From an uncultured Pirellulaceae bacterium (GTDB lineage: Bacteria > Planctomycetota > Planctomycetia > Pirellulales > Pirellulaceae): 64,000 bases of DNA. The stretch's first letter is position 1; each line of letters starts with the position of its first letter. A program made the position numbers and the translations under genes. Below are positions 16,005-24,679 of this stretch, piece after piece. The DNA is taken from positions 124,001-188,000 of the forward strand of contig CALHPU010000018.1 in NCBI GenBank assembly GCA_938036435.1. The letters are read 5' to 3'. Under the pieces are notes generated by a model. That model did no database searches and was not told where the DNA came from. It worked only from the letters and a program-made list of their open reading frames with translations.

Positions 16005-17405
16005 ATGCCGAAGATTCATTCTCTTGTTTTTGATCCCGCAAACGCTTTTGTTCCTCCCCACGGGATTACCCAAGCCCAATTCGACAGCCTTAAGGACAGA
16101 CTTGTCGCCTGCCGCGCAGAGATGCTGGCGGCGGACGTGGATAGCAATGAGGCGCACCGCTCGGGCGGGCAGTTTCTCGAAATGCCTGAACGATTGCTTG
16201 ATGCCTACCAGTCCGATCGTGAAAATAGTCAACTAGGACGGATTCTCAAAACGGCCAGTCGTCTGAGCACTTTAGTAGACAAGGTCGTCGTTTTGGGCGC
16301 AGGCAGTTCTTTCACGGGAGCTCGTGCCCTGATGGAGGCCTGCTGCCATCCGTACCACAATGAACTGGGCCGCGACCAGCGTGGCGGCAAGCCTCGTTTG
16401 TACTTCGCGGGAAACAACTTCGACAACGACCGCTCGCAAGCGCTGTTGGACTTTCTAGAAATTGACAGCAAGAGCGATGGCCCTGAAGGCAAATGGGCGC
16501 TCGTTGTCATCTCCGAGAGCGGCGAGACGCTTGAAACTGCGGCATCTTTTCGGCAGTTTTACACCAAGTTAAAATCGTTGGTCGGAGAGGAACTGTTGGC
16601 CGACTACATTATCCCAGTGACTGGCCAAACGAGTAGGTTGGCATCCTTGGCTGAGGCGATCGGATGCAAAGAGCGCTATTTGATTCCCGCTGGCGTAGGC
16701 CAGCAGTTCAGTGTGTTTTCAGCCGTTGGGCTTTTGCCTGCCGCGATTCTGGGCATCGACGTCGTGAAGTTATTGGAATCTGCATCGGCGATGAATACTC
16801 ACTTCCGTACCGCGGAGAGGGGGCAAAACGCCGTTATGGACTATGTCGCGGTCAACCATCTGCTAGAAGAGAAGGGCGTTTCAACGCGTGTTCTGTTGGT
16901 GCGATGCAAGTCGCTGGAGGCTGTTGGGATTTGGTACGACCAAATGCTTGCCGAGCGCCGTGGCAATCAAGAGAATGGCGATCTGGCGCTGACGTGCGTC
17001 AACTCACGTGACGTCAATTCGCGCGGCCGGCAGCTTCGAAGAGATGCGCGAGATAAAGTGATCAACAATGTGATTCTTGGCTCATGGCGCAGCGATCCGT
17101 TGCCGATCGGCGAGAGCAATTGGGATCATGACGGGCTCAATTCTCTGGCGGAAAAAACGTTACCCCAGATCATGGATGCCGCCGTTGAGGCAGCCAATCG
17201 GGCTTACAGAGAAGATGGTTGGCCAACAACCAACTTACACATGCGCGCGGCCAACGAGGAAGGCTTGGGCCAGCTGTTCCAATTATTGATGTTGGCCACC
17301 GTGTTGGAAGGGCGGCTAATTGGCATCAGTCCCTACGGACAGCCGCGAGTTGAAAAGTACGAAAAGTATCTGAACCAGTTGCTGCGCGAAGACGTAGCCA
17401 GTTAG
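16005..17405 (+). CDS. pgi: Glucose-6-phosphate isomerase
   Basis: The 466-residue protein belongs to the SIS-fold phosphoglucose isomerase family, converting glucose-6-phosphate to fructose-6-phosphate. The first SIS domain shows VVLGAGSSFTGARAL and VVISESGETLETAASF, the phosphate-binding Ser/Thr loop. The second shows ANEEGLGQLFQLLMLATVL and the lysine-containing QPRVEKYEKY near the end, as in pgi. It is shorter than the 550-residue E. coli enzyme and fits the compact bacterial form. Together with gpmI it covers two glycolytic steps in this stretch. Confidence 0.9.
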   Translation: MPKIHSLVFDPANAFVPPHGITQAQFDSLKDRLVACRAEMLAADVDSNEAHRSGGQFLEMPERLLDAYQSDRENSQLGRILKTASRLSTLVDKVVVLGAGSSFTGARALMEACCHPYHNELGRDQRGGKPRLYFAGNNFDNDRSQALLDFLEIDSKSDGPEGKWALVVISESGETLETAASFRQFYTKLKSLVGEELLADYIIPVTGQTSRLASLAEAIGCKERYLIPAGVGQQFSVFSAVGLLPAAILGIDVVKLLESASAMNTHFRTAERGQNAVMDYVAVNHLLEEKGVSTRVLLVRCKSLEAVGIWYDQMLAERRGNQENGDLALTCVNSRDVNSRGRQLRRDARDKVINNVILGSWRSDPLPIGESNWDHDGLNSLAEKTLPQIMDAAVEAANRAYREDGWPTTNLHMRAANEEGLGQLFQLLMLATVLEGRLIGISPYGQPRVEKYEKYLNQLLREDVAS

Positions 17406-17427
17406 GCCAACACGCAAGAGCCTATGA

Positions 17428-17463
17428 GTAGCCTATCTCGCAAGGGATTAGAGAGTTTGCTCG
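17428..17463 (+). repeat. Dispersed 36-bp repeat, copy 1
   Basis: GTAGCCTATCTCGCAAGGGA... recurs at 19326-19361 with four differences over 36 bases, in the same orientation. Both copies sit just after a stop codon (pgi here, the MazG-like gene there). Confidence 0.75.
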
Positions 17464-17542
17464 AGAATGAGCCAAAGCCTTGCAGCTTCGGCCACAGTAA
17501 ACTAAAAACTGCACACCGAAAATCTTTCAACCAAAGACGCGA

Positions 17543-18490
17543 ATGACTGCTATCCGATTTGCAATTTTGATCGCCTTGATAAGTCTTGTGCCCTCTGGTG
17601 CATATGCTTGGCAGAAGACCAATGCGACGACCAATGCGACGACCAATGTGACGACCGGGGCAGGGCAGGGCGGTGCAGTTGAAAAACTGGTTTGGAAATT
17701 GAAGCCAGGGCAGAAATTCAATGTCACTCTTTCCAAGCAAGCCAATATTAAAACCAAAGTCGATACGCGTGTTCGTAAGGTTGATGCAGAGACTATTTTG
17801 GAGTTGGCTTGGGAAGTTATTCGTTCGGACTCTGCAGGGGCCGTGATCCGCCAGAAGCTCAACAGAATCCGACTTACCTCCGGCGCACCGGGCGATGTTT
17901 CTGCTCGCCGTTTGGATTTTGATTCGGCGGTCAAAATTTATCGAAATGGACTCTCGGGAAAAGTTACCAAGCAATACCAACCAACCATTGGTTTGGTTTC
18001 TACATTTACTCTGTCACCAGAGGGACAAGTTTCTAATTTTGCCAATGAAGCAGGGCAAGAACAGAAGACGGCCAAACTCCCTGATAAATCGGCGGTGAAA
18101 GAAATGCTATCGGGCCAATCGACTGAGGCGGCTGTTTTACGGCTGACCGATTTGTCGTGGCAGTCAGGCAACGATACGTCGGTGGTTAAGCGTGAGGTGA
18201 AATCAGAACTTGGAGAATTTTTGCGTATCGATAATTACCAGATTGAGAGCAACGGTGGGCAGACCACCGTCGAGGTAAAAACGTCTGCCGAAGCGCTTAA
18301 CGGGGACAGTTCGGCTGGAAAAATTGATCGATACCAAGGGCAGGGCAGTATTGTATTGAGTGAGTCCGGCGACTTCATCAAGAGCAGCACTTCAACGCTG
18401 ACAGTCGCCAGTAGAACACCCTATCGCGATATGAAAGTGGAATCGTTGACAGAAATTCAAACGTCCATGACACTCGACCAAATAGAATGA
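17543..18490 (+). CDS. Exported DUF6263-like protein
   Basis: This 315-residue protein has a signal peptide (about residues 1-22) followed by a Thr/Asn-rich repeat (TNATTNATTNVTT, residues 26-38) from three 12-bp DNA units. The body begins VWKLKPGQKFNVTLSKQANIKTKV, which fits the DUF6263 family of beta-rich secreted proteins: a long antiparallel lipocalin-like sheet with the ending DMKVESLTEIQTSMTL. Molecular function is unknown. The Rieske gene starts 13 nt downstream and the MazG-like gene overlaps that, so the three are probably one operon. The linker also contains a GGGCAGGGCAGGG word. Confidence 0.8.
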   Translation: MTAIRFAILIALISLVPSGAYAWQKTNATTNATTNVTTGAGQGGAVEKLVWKLKPGQKFNVTLSKQANIKTKVDTRVRKVDAETILELAWEVIRSDSAGAVIRQKLNRIRLTSGAPGDVSARRLDFDSAVKIYRNGLSGKVTKQYQPTIGLVSTFTLSPEGQVSNFANEAGQEQKTAKLPDKSAVKEMLSGQSTEAAVLRLTDLSWQSGNDTSVVKREVKSELGEFLRIDNYQIESNGGQTTVEVKTSAEALNGDSSAGKIDRYQGQGSIVLSESGDFIKSSTSTLTVASRTPYRDMKVESLTEIQTSMTLDQIE

Positions 18491-18503
18491 CGGGAGTAGA
18501 GAC

Positions 18504-18911
18504 GTGGAAGATTTTGTATTGGTCGCTAAAGTTGGCGATATCGAGCCGGGCAAGGGGAAGTCTTTTGAGGTTGGCGATCGTGTGATCGCAATCTTCAACG
18601 AGGACGGTGTCTATCGAGCCATCGATGACATGTGCCCGCATATGGGGGCATCACTAGCAACCGGTTTTCTTGAGCAGTCCGAAGTTTCCTGCCCCTGGCA
18701 CGGTTGGCGATTCGACATTCGCGATGGCTCTTGGTGTGACAACCGGACGCTCAAGACAGATGTTTTTGAAATTCGAATTGACGGCGATCAAATACTTGTC
18801 TCTTCGGCACCGGTGATCAAAGCCAAAGATCAGCTTGACGCCAACAAAGAAAGCGAATCTGGCGGCGGTTGTGAGAACTGCCAGAGCACAAAGGATACTG
18901 ACGATGAATAA
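18504..18911 (+). CDS. Rieske [2Fe-2S] protein
   Basis: The 135-residue protein carries both Rieske motifs: CPHMGASL (C44, H46) and CPWHGWRFD (C63, H66), which bind the cluster through two cysteines and two histidines. It resembles the small ferredoxin subunits of dioxygenases and nitrite reductase (NirD/HcaC-like), not the membrane cytochrome bc1 type, because no membrane segment is present. The C-terminus adds a Cys pair (CENC). The start is GTG, supported by GGAG nearby. A partner reductase or oxygenase is not visible here, so its electron acceptor is unknown. Confidence 0.88.
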   Translation: MEDFVLVAKVGDIEPGKGKSFEVGDRVIAIFNEDGVYRAIDDMCPHMGASLATGFLEQSEVSCPWHGWRFDIRDGSWCDNRTLKTDVFEIRIDGDQILVSSAPVIKAKDQLDANKESESGGGCENCQSTKDTDDE

Positions 18912-19299
18912 GCCAGAAGCCGTTGGCGGACAAGACGTGGCCATCGGGCAGTTTCAAAGTCTGATCAAGACGATGTACTTCGAAAAGGATCAGGCGCGAG
19001 GAATTCCGGCGACGTTTCTATGGCTGACCGAAGAGATCGGAGAACTGGCATCAGCGCTGCGTGAAACCGAAGCGGCTCAAGAACTGGCCAACGGGAGTTC
19101 AGACCAAGCGCTGAAAGCGGATTACAACGCGAAACACAAGAATCTGTGCGAGGAGTTTGCCGATGTGTTTGCGTGGCTCGCGACGATCGCCAACGTTGCC
19201 GATGTAGATTTGCCCAGAGCGCTCTTTGAAAAATATGGTGCTGGCTGCCCGGGGTGCGAAGAGTTTGAGTGCACTTGTCCCGACGAAGCGAAGCCGTAG
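18904..19299 (+). CDS. MazG-like nucleotide pyrophosphohydrolase
   Basis: This 131-residue protein has the MazG-type metal motif: LTEEIGELASAL (E43, E44, E47) and the second LCEEFADVFAWL (E83, E84, D87). These helices coordinate magnesium for hydrolysis of nucleoside triphosphates to monophosphates. A cysteine cluster (CPGC...CTC, residues 115-125) closes the protein, suggesting a small metal site. The ATG at 18904 overlaps the Rieske stop by 8 nt, which supports this start over an upstream in-frame ATG at 18835 and indicates translational coupling. Substrate is not predictable from sequence. Confidence 0.85.
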   Translation: MNKPEAVGGQDVAIGQFQSLIKTMYFEKDQARGIPATFLWLTEEIGELASALRETEAAQELANGSSDQALKADYNAKHKNLCEEFADVFAWLATIANVADVDLPRALFEKYGAGCPGCEEFECTCPDEAKP

Positions 19300-19325
19300 T
19301 GCTAGATGCCGGTAGAATTTTTCTC

Positions 19326-19361
19326 GTAGCCGATCTCGCAAGAGATTGGAGAATTTGCTCG
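19326..19361 (+). repeat. Dispersed 36-bp repeat, copy 2
   Basis: GTAGCCGATCTCGCAAGAGA... is the second copy of the repeat at 17428-17463. It lies between the convergent MazG-like and DUF11 genes, 26 nt after the former's stop. Confidence 0.75.
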
Positions 19362-19381
19362 TAGGGCACCCAACGTCTTCT

Positions 19382-20749
19382 TTATCGAACTCTACACTTG
19401 AAACGGATCACGCCACCTTTGCCGGGGGCAAGTGGTTTGTCGATTTCCCAGCGCAACGTCAATGAAGTCGCATCATTGTCGGTGTTGATAAATTTGGCAT
19501 CGAGGCTGCACTCAGCAGATCCTTTAACGTATTGCAGTCGATTGGTCAGGTTGTCGATCAACGTCACATTGCCAACCTTGCGGGCCGACAGGTTATCGAA
19601 GCGAATGGTAAACTCTACCTCTTCTCCGGGACGCGCTGCGATTCGTGACGCTACCTTGGTCACTCGTAGAATTGCGTTGTCGTCGTCCGTTTCGATCGTT
19701 ACGATCTGTTGGAGAGCAACGGTGTCGTTGACGATGATTGGCTGAATCTTTTTGCCGAACACCTGAAGGCCTAGATTATCTTGCCAAACTTTGGCCGCTT
19801 GCATGCCGGCTTCCAGCCGAGCAGTTTCGCTATTGGAGTGCTTGCCCCAACGAATAAGCTCGAAATTTTCGTAAGGTTGAAAAGCCTCACGCGAAGCACG
19901 CAGGTGCAGAACGTTGTCCGACAATACGCCGCGTGTCTGATCGCGAAACCCAACCGCTTTTAAAGTCGCTTCGTTGGTGTCGACGGCGACGTTTTGTTTG
20001 GTCGAAGAAGATGCATCCGAAGCCCGAGAAAGGACGGTGCCTTCCTTACGCTTCATCTGCGTCACTTGCGACGAGTACTCGGCCTTCTGTAAATTATCGA
20101 CGCGACGAACGGCCGAGAAGCGCGGTGAGTAAATGTCAACGCGGTTGCTGGGAGAAACAAGACGTTTCCCGTCAAGTGTATCGAAATGCCCAAACGTATC
20201 TTCTGTGTCCATGCCGTAGATGTTCCAGTCGCCATCAACCTGCACACGCGCCTCGCGGTCACTACCGTCGTAAATGTATTCGTCGCTGCGCGTGAGGCGT
20301 TTTTTGTTGTGGCGATAGCGCGGGTCTTTTTGGCGAAGCTGACGTCCGAGAGGAACTGGAAATACACCGTTGGAAATTTTGTTCTCCATCTCGCCATCGC
20401 GGAAGGCAAATCCAGTTCGTTTAGCGAATCCCTGATTTGCCTTGCCATCTCCCAAGAAATCCAAGTAGACGCCAGATGGCGTGTCTCGTCTTGCCGCCAC
20501 GCGAGCAGAGGCATCGTTGAAAAACTCTTTCTCCGCCTGGCTCAATTCAGACTTGCTGCCTTTCTTTCCATCAACCGAGGGCATCGGCATCGTCTTGGCG
20601 TCGCGTGTCGGTAGAGTCTGCAGTCGAATGACATTTGCTGAGGACTGGTCATCGAGAACTTGCGCAACTAGGGTTGGCAAGCTATTCAGGGCCGTGATTA
20701 AGACCAGCGAGGCGGCGATACAACTGGTTGCAAAATTTGTTTTTGTCAT
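19382..20749 (-). CDS. Exported protein with C-terminal DUF11 domain
   Basis: The 455-residue protein starts with a signal peptide (about residues 1-30). The middle is charged and of unknown fold. The last 100 or so residues read RVTKVASRIAARPGEEVEF, RFDNLSARKVGNVTLIDNLTNRLQYVKGS and a closing GGVIRFKCRV, the DUF11 immunoglobulin-like repeat used in surface proteins. It follows the two related genes at 20824-22822 on the same strand with 74 nt spacing, and is probably the last gene of a three-gene run. It may sit in the cell wall or outer layer. Function unknown. Confidence 0.82.
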   Translation of the reverse strand: MTKTNFATSCIAASLVLITALNSLPTLVAQVLDDQSSANVIRLQTLPTRDAKTMPMPSVDGKKGSKSELSQAEKEFFNDASARVAARRDTPSGVYLDFLGDGKANQGFAKRTGFAFRDGEMENKISNGVFPVPLGRQLRQKDPRYRHNKKRLTRSDEYIYDGSDREARVQVDGDWNIYGMDTEDTFGHFDTLDGKRLVSPSNRVDIYSPRFSAVRRVDNLQKAEYSSQVTQMKRKEGTVLSRASDASSSTKQNVAVDTNEATLKAVGFRDQTRGVLSDNVLHLRASREAFQPYENFELIRWGKHSNSETARLEAGMQAAKVWQDNLGLQVFGKKIQPIIVNDTVALQQIVTIETDDDNAILRVTKVASRIAARPGEEVEFTIRFDNLSARKVGNVTLIDNLTNRLQYVKGSAECSLDAKFINTDNDATSLTLRWEIDKPLAPGKGGVIRFKCRVR

Positions 20750-20823
20750 GGCAACGTTTTGGCGATTCGAGGCTTCGATTGTTTTGCGATTCTGTGTCGC
20801 GTACTACGACATTGGTTTTGCGA

Positions 20824-21588
20824 CTAGCGGGTTTGGTCGGTCAGCTTAATGGTTTGCGATGGTAATCGTTCTACGGGGTCCGGAAGCACTACGGGCCGAG
20901 AACTATCAAACGCCGATGGGCCAGCCAACTCGCCAGCGGTCGGCACACGCGAGCCAATTCTTAAAATTGCCAAAGGGCGGCCAAGGCTTGATGCGACATG
21001 AAGTGGATCTTCCCCGCCTCTGACATCAAACCAAGGTTGATCGGTTTCGATAGGCCGGCGAGGTACCGTTGATTCGGATCGCTCGAGATAGATGACCTTC
21101 GTGACCATTTTGCCACCCGAAGCCTGGGCTAAATCGTTTTCGGTGATCACCACTGGCACTGGGAACTGATTCTCTAGCCCTTTGGGCGTGTACAGGCGAT
21201 CAACAATTTCAACAGAAGGGTAAACAGTGCGCGGCGTTTCGATGTCGACGAAGTCAACGCGAAAACGGTACAACAGCCCGGCTTGTACGCCAACGGTGAC
21301 ACGTGATTTGTTTGCTTCAGTGGTGCCTCCGCCTGCAACGATCGCGACTCGACTGCCATCAGGGGCAATGATCCGCACGGGTTGCGTATGTCCAACCAAA
21401 CGCGCATTACCCATCAGTTTTCTCTGTGAGACGATGCCCGGCGGCATTTTACTGTTGAGCAATTGGTGATCGCGCGTGAGTTGGGCTTGAGCCGTGTCGC
21501 CGGTGCAGACCCAGCATTGGCTTAGCAAGGTGACCAACAGAAGCGCAAACTTTAACCATAAAGAGATTGGTGATTTGAGATACGCCAT
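20824..21588 (-). CDS. Exported protein, paralogue of the next gene upstream
   Basis: This 254-residue protein starts at the ATG at 21588, with a signal peptide (MAYLKSPISLWLKFALLLVT); a TTG at 21645 would add 19 residues. The central domain reads YPSVEIVDRLYTP, VPVVITENDLAQASGG and KMVTKVIYLER. The neighbouring 21707-22822 product has YPTLEIGTASP, IPIQFTQEDFDQVSAANYVTKVIYV, so the two are diverged copies of one beta-rich domain. Both end with DP(L/V/I)-rich segments and a remark of tandem order suggests duplication. I do not recognise the family. Confidence 0.78.
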   Translation of the reverse strand: MAYLKSPISLWLKFALLLVTLLSQCWVCTGDTAQAQLTRDHQLLNSKMPPGIVSQRKLMGNARLVGHTQPVRIIAPDGSRVAIVAGGGTTEANKSRVTVGVQAGLLYRFRVDFVDIETPRTVYPSVEIVDRLYTPKGLENQFPVPVVITENDLAQASGGKMVTKVIYLERSESTVPRRPIETDQPWFDVRGGEDPLHVASSLGRPLAILRIGSRVPTAGELAGPSAFDSSRPVVLPDPVERLPSQTIKLTDQTR

Positions 21589-21706
21589 GAGCTTGCTTTT
21601 GTTGTGGGGAACTTGCCGTAGCGGGAGACTTACCAAGTGGACCAAAAAATAGCCGCGAAAGCAGGATTGCTGTTCGCGGCTATGGAGTTATCCGTGTTCC
21701 ACTGAA

Positions 21707-22822
21707 CTACCTGCGAAATCGACCAAGAGGGCGCGTCGCTGGTATCTGACCGTGAACCATGTCCGATGGCGGTTGAAGGTTCATGTGCGGCGGTCGGATA
21801 TTTGTTTCTTGAATTAGGACACGGTCAGCAGGTCGTGGGTAGCTCAAGCCAGGCTTTTGCTTGACCAGAACGTCTACATCATGTGTCGGTCCCGGGATCT
21901 GCGTCGCGGTATGGTTGTGCATTGCGTAACGACGCAAGCCAGCCGGGCCACCGTGTGGAATGTGTGGTGGCCCCGGAAGACCAATGTTTGTTCCAACGTG
22001 TGGCATTCCGTAGTGAGGTCCAGACTGTCCCGATATGTAGTCTTGCGTTGCACCTGATCCGCGGCCTGCACCAGAGGGCAGGGCACCGGCAGCCAAACTT
22101 GGATCGACGCCAGGCATCTCTAGGTCTTTGTTTCCGAGTCGTAGGACGGCAAGAATCGCACCGCGACGATCGGCCTCGGTGATTGGATCAACACCCGGAT
22201 CGAGACGTGTGCTCACAAGTGTATCGACACCAGCCAGCGCCAATTCTTGGTACTCTGGATCTGGAACATAGATGACTTTGGTCACGTAGTTCGCGGCGCT
22301 GACTTGGTCGAAGTCTTCTTGAGTGAATTGGATTGGAATCGCCGAGTGGGCAAGGTACGCACTCGTACGAGGCGAAGCTGTGCCGATTTCCAATGTCGGA
22401 TAGAGGCTGACACCAGGGCGGCCTTCGATGTTAGTAATCTTCAGGCGATAGATTCCACCTTGGGCGAAATTTTGTCGGCCTGGAACAAGCAGCGGTGACG
22501 AGTCGTACTGGCCCACGCCAGAAACATCCCACGACACTTGAAGATTGTCAGGTTGATCGAACAAAACCTGCACGCTTTGCATGCGAACGGCACCAAAAGG
22601 TCCGTAGGCTGCCGCGCCGGCGCCTCCAGCTGACTGCCCAGATCGGGCAGACAAAACTCCTGGCCCAGGACCGCCAACGCCGGGGCCGGGCTCCATCAGC
22701 ATCTGTGCTGGTGGAAGATTGTGCCCCGCAGGAATGCCTGTGCGTGCAAATGGCACTTGAGCTTGGGCTGTTGAAGCCATCGCAAGGACCAACATCAAGC
22801 CTGTAGTTAAACGCGAGTACAT
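21707..22822 (-). CDS. Exported Gly/Pro-rich protein, paralogue of 20824-21588
   Basis: The 371-residue protein starts at the ATG at 22822 with AAGGGG upstream; further upstream in-frame starts would give an implausible N-terminus. A signal peptide (MYSRLTTGLMLVLAMASTAQA) is followed by a Gly/Pro-rich linker, the beta-rich domain shared with the next gene (YPTLEIG ... VTKVIYVPDPE), and a low-complexity His/Gly/Pro-rich tail (HGGPAGLRRYAMHNHTATQI). It is the first gene of the minus-strand trio. No enzyme motif is visible; a surface-layer or matrix role is a guess. Confidence 0.78.
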   Translation of the reverse strand: MYSRLTTGLMLVLAMASTAQAQVPFARTGIPAGHNLPPAQMLMEPGPGVGGPGPGVLSARSGQSAGGAGAAAYGPFGAVRMQSVQVLFDQPDNLQVSWDVSGVGQYDSSPLLVPGRQNFAQGGIYRLKITNIEGRPGVSLYPTLEIGTASPRTSAYLAHSAIPIQFTQEDFDQVSAANYVTKVIYVPDPEYQELALAGVDTLVSTRLDPGVDPITEADRRGAILAVLRLGNKDLEMPGVDPSLAAGALPSGAGRGSGATQDYISGQSGPHYGMPHVGTNIGLPGPPHIPHGGPAGLRRYAMHNHTATQIPGPTHDVDVLVKQKPGLSYPRPADRVLIQETNIRPPHMNLQPPSDMVHGQIPATRPLGRFRR

Positions 22823-23074
22823 CCGGTTCCCCTTTATTAAGTGGTCAAAGCTATCGTGGTGAAGAAACCACTTCGACTCGACCTGCCCCTTGGTGGGCGT
22901 TGCTAAAACGAGCAATCTTGAAAACTAAACTGACATAGACCCAACGCATCTTGATTTCTAAGATGCAACCGACGCATCGCGGTAGCTAATAGAACTACTG
23001 ACACAGTCGTGGTCTTGCTGAAGTGATCGGCGACTTACAACCAAAATCTTTGGGAAAATCCTCATAACTTATCT

Positions 23075-24106
23075 ATGAAGAAGGAATTACCAATCGCCGC
23101 ATGTTTGCTAGCACTTGGGGTCGCCATGTGCTGGAATGTGAGTAGCCCCGCGCGTAGTCGGGCGGAAGCCGGAAGTGCAGCCGAACCGACAGCTGACGTG
23201 CTGACAAACGATATTGCTGTCGAACCAGCAGCATCGTTTTTAAATATTTTGCAAGCGGCTGGGGGAAAGCAAGATCTTTGGTGCAAGTCGATGCTGGTCT
23301 CTACAGGCCAAGCATTAAATCAGCTGCCATCGATTGCCGTGCGAACCCAACTGGCGTGTCGTCTGCACGACATGGATATGTTGGCACAGGGAAAGTACTT
23401 CCAATCTGATAGCGGAAGGAAGTCGCGGCTAGAACTTGTTTTTGCAGACGCGCATTCACCTCAATCGGTCCTGCAAATTTGCGATGGGCAGTTCGCATAT
23501 ACGCTTCGCGCCAGCGGAAAGCAACAGCGGCTAGAATTCGTCGATCTTGGGCGCCTTGAAAACAAAGATGCGACCCTGTCGGCGTCTACGTTGCCATCCA
23601 GTTGGGTGATGGGCGGCGGCCTCGGCGCGACTCTAATTCACTATGCCGAGGCATTTCATTTCCAAGTCATCGACACTGGCGACGCAGAAGTATTGCAATT
23701 GCGTGGTATCTGGGACACACACGCGCTGGCGAACCTGCTATATAGTGACGTGCCGCCTTCAGAACGGCCGACAGAAGTCCAGTGGGACAAGCTTCCGAGT
23801 CACATGCCTCATGCGATTGAGTTGACTTTTTCTACGCCCGGCGATGAAGTCATGCAGCCGGAGACGATCACGATGCTCCAGTTCGCCCAAGGGCAGGGCA
23901 GGGCGGTTGCCTCACCGATAATCGTCATCGAATTTGATAAACTAGAAGTTTCCGATACGTTACCACTCGCTCTGTTTACAATTGAGTCCAGTGGATTTGA
24001 AGCGATTGAAGCGACCGACGTCTATAACGAAAAAATTCGCTCCTTGAGTGCAGGGTTGCCGAAGGTCGCCACTACGCCAACTGAGGTCGGACAACAGGTG
24101 CGTTAA
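23075..24106 (+). CDS. Exported LolA-like protein of unknown function
   Basis: The 343-residue protein has a signal peptide or anchor at residues 5-22. The body begins FLNILQAAGGKQDLWCKSM, contains KSRLELVFADAHSP and LQICDGQFAYTLRASG, and alternates short strands in the way of the LolA/LppX half-barrel that binds lipids. This match is by pattern, not by a diagnostic motif. It is divergent from the 21707-22822 gene across 252 nt and ends 36 nt before dtd. Low similarity to named families is expected; function unknown. Confidence 0.7.
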   Translation: MKKELPIAACLLALGVAMCWNVSSPARSRAEAGSAAEPTADVLTNDIAVEPAASFLNILQAAGGKQDLWCKSMLVSTGQALNQLPSIAVRTQLACRLHDMDMLAQGKYFQSDSGRKSRLELVFADAHSPQSVLQICDGQFAYTLRASGKQQRLEFVDLGRLENKDATLSASTLPSSWVMGGGLGATLIHYAEAFHFQVIDTGDAEVLQLRGIWDTHALANLLYSDVPPSERPTEVQWDKLPSHMPHAIELTFSTPGDEVMQPETITMLQFAQGQGRAVASPIIVIEFDKLEVSDTLPLALFTIESSGFEAIEATDVYNEKIRSLSAGLPKVATTPTEVGQQVR

Positions 24107-24142
24107 AGAAATCCTTGTGAATCGTTTGGCGATGGAGGCCGT

Positions 24143-24589
24143 ATGAAAGTCGTGATTCAAAGAGTGACTTCAGCATCGGTCACCGTCGCTGAAGAAATTG
24201 TCGGCTCAATCGACCATGGTATGCTGGTCTTGTTGGGCGTTGCCGAAGGTGATCAAGAAGAAGACCTTCAATACTTGATCGAAAAGACAATTGGCCTGCG
24301 TATCTTCGAAGACGACGCCGGAAAGATGAATCTTTCGGTCGTCGATGTTGGCGGAGCGATTTTGGTCGTCAGCCAATTTACGTTGCTTGGCGATCTGAAG
24401 AAAGGAAAACGGCCAAGCTTTAACGGGGCCGCAGCGCCAGAGATTGCTAACCGTTTCTACGAGCAATTTGCAGAGGCCGTTGGCGAGCGCGGAATTCCAG
24501 TCGCCTGCGGGCGCTTTGCCGCTGACATGCGAGTCAGCTTGGTCAACAACGGACCGGTTACGATTATTATCGATAGTCGCAACCGATAA
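24143..24589 (+). CDS. dtd: D-aminoacyl-tRNA deacylase
   Basis: The 148-residue protein is full length for DTD, which removes D-amino acids (and glycine on tRNA-Ala) from mischarged tRNA. It shows the family start MKVVIQRVTSASV, the SQFTL motif (residues 77-81), and the cis-peptide motif NNGPVT (135-140) that encloses the chiral pocket. GGAGG lies four bases before the ATG. It ends 90 nt before the convergent ferritin-like gene. Confidence 0.96.
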   Translation: MKVVIQRVTSASVTVAEEIVGSIDHGMLVLLGVAEGDQEEDLQYLIEKTIGLRIFEDDAGKMNLSVVDVGGAILVVSQFTLLGDLKKGKRPSFNGAAAPEIANRFYEQFAEAVGERGIPVACGRFAADMRVSLVNNGPVTIIIDSRNR

Positions 24590-24617
24590 CGCCTGCTGAA
24601 TAGGGCGGTAGCTGAGG

Positions 24618-24664
24618 GTGCCACTTTTCTTAACGTTTTTCTTTTAACGGTTAAAGAAAGTGCC
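24618..24664. terminator. Bidirectional hairpin between convergent genes
   Basis: Arms around GTGCCACTTTTCTTAACG and CGGTTAAAGAAAGTGCC pair with small mismatches, with T- and A-rich tracts at the loop. It is placed exactly between the stops of dtd and the convergent ferritin-like gene. Confidence 0.5.
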
Positions 24665-24679
24665 GAGGCAAGAGATGGT

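Noticed and set aside
17618-17656. Possible CRISPR-like array
   Set aside because: Units are only 12 bp, contiguous and in frame with the gene; no spacers.
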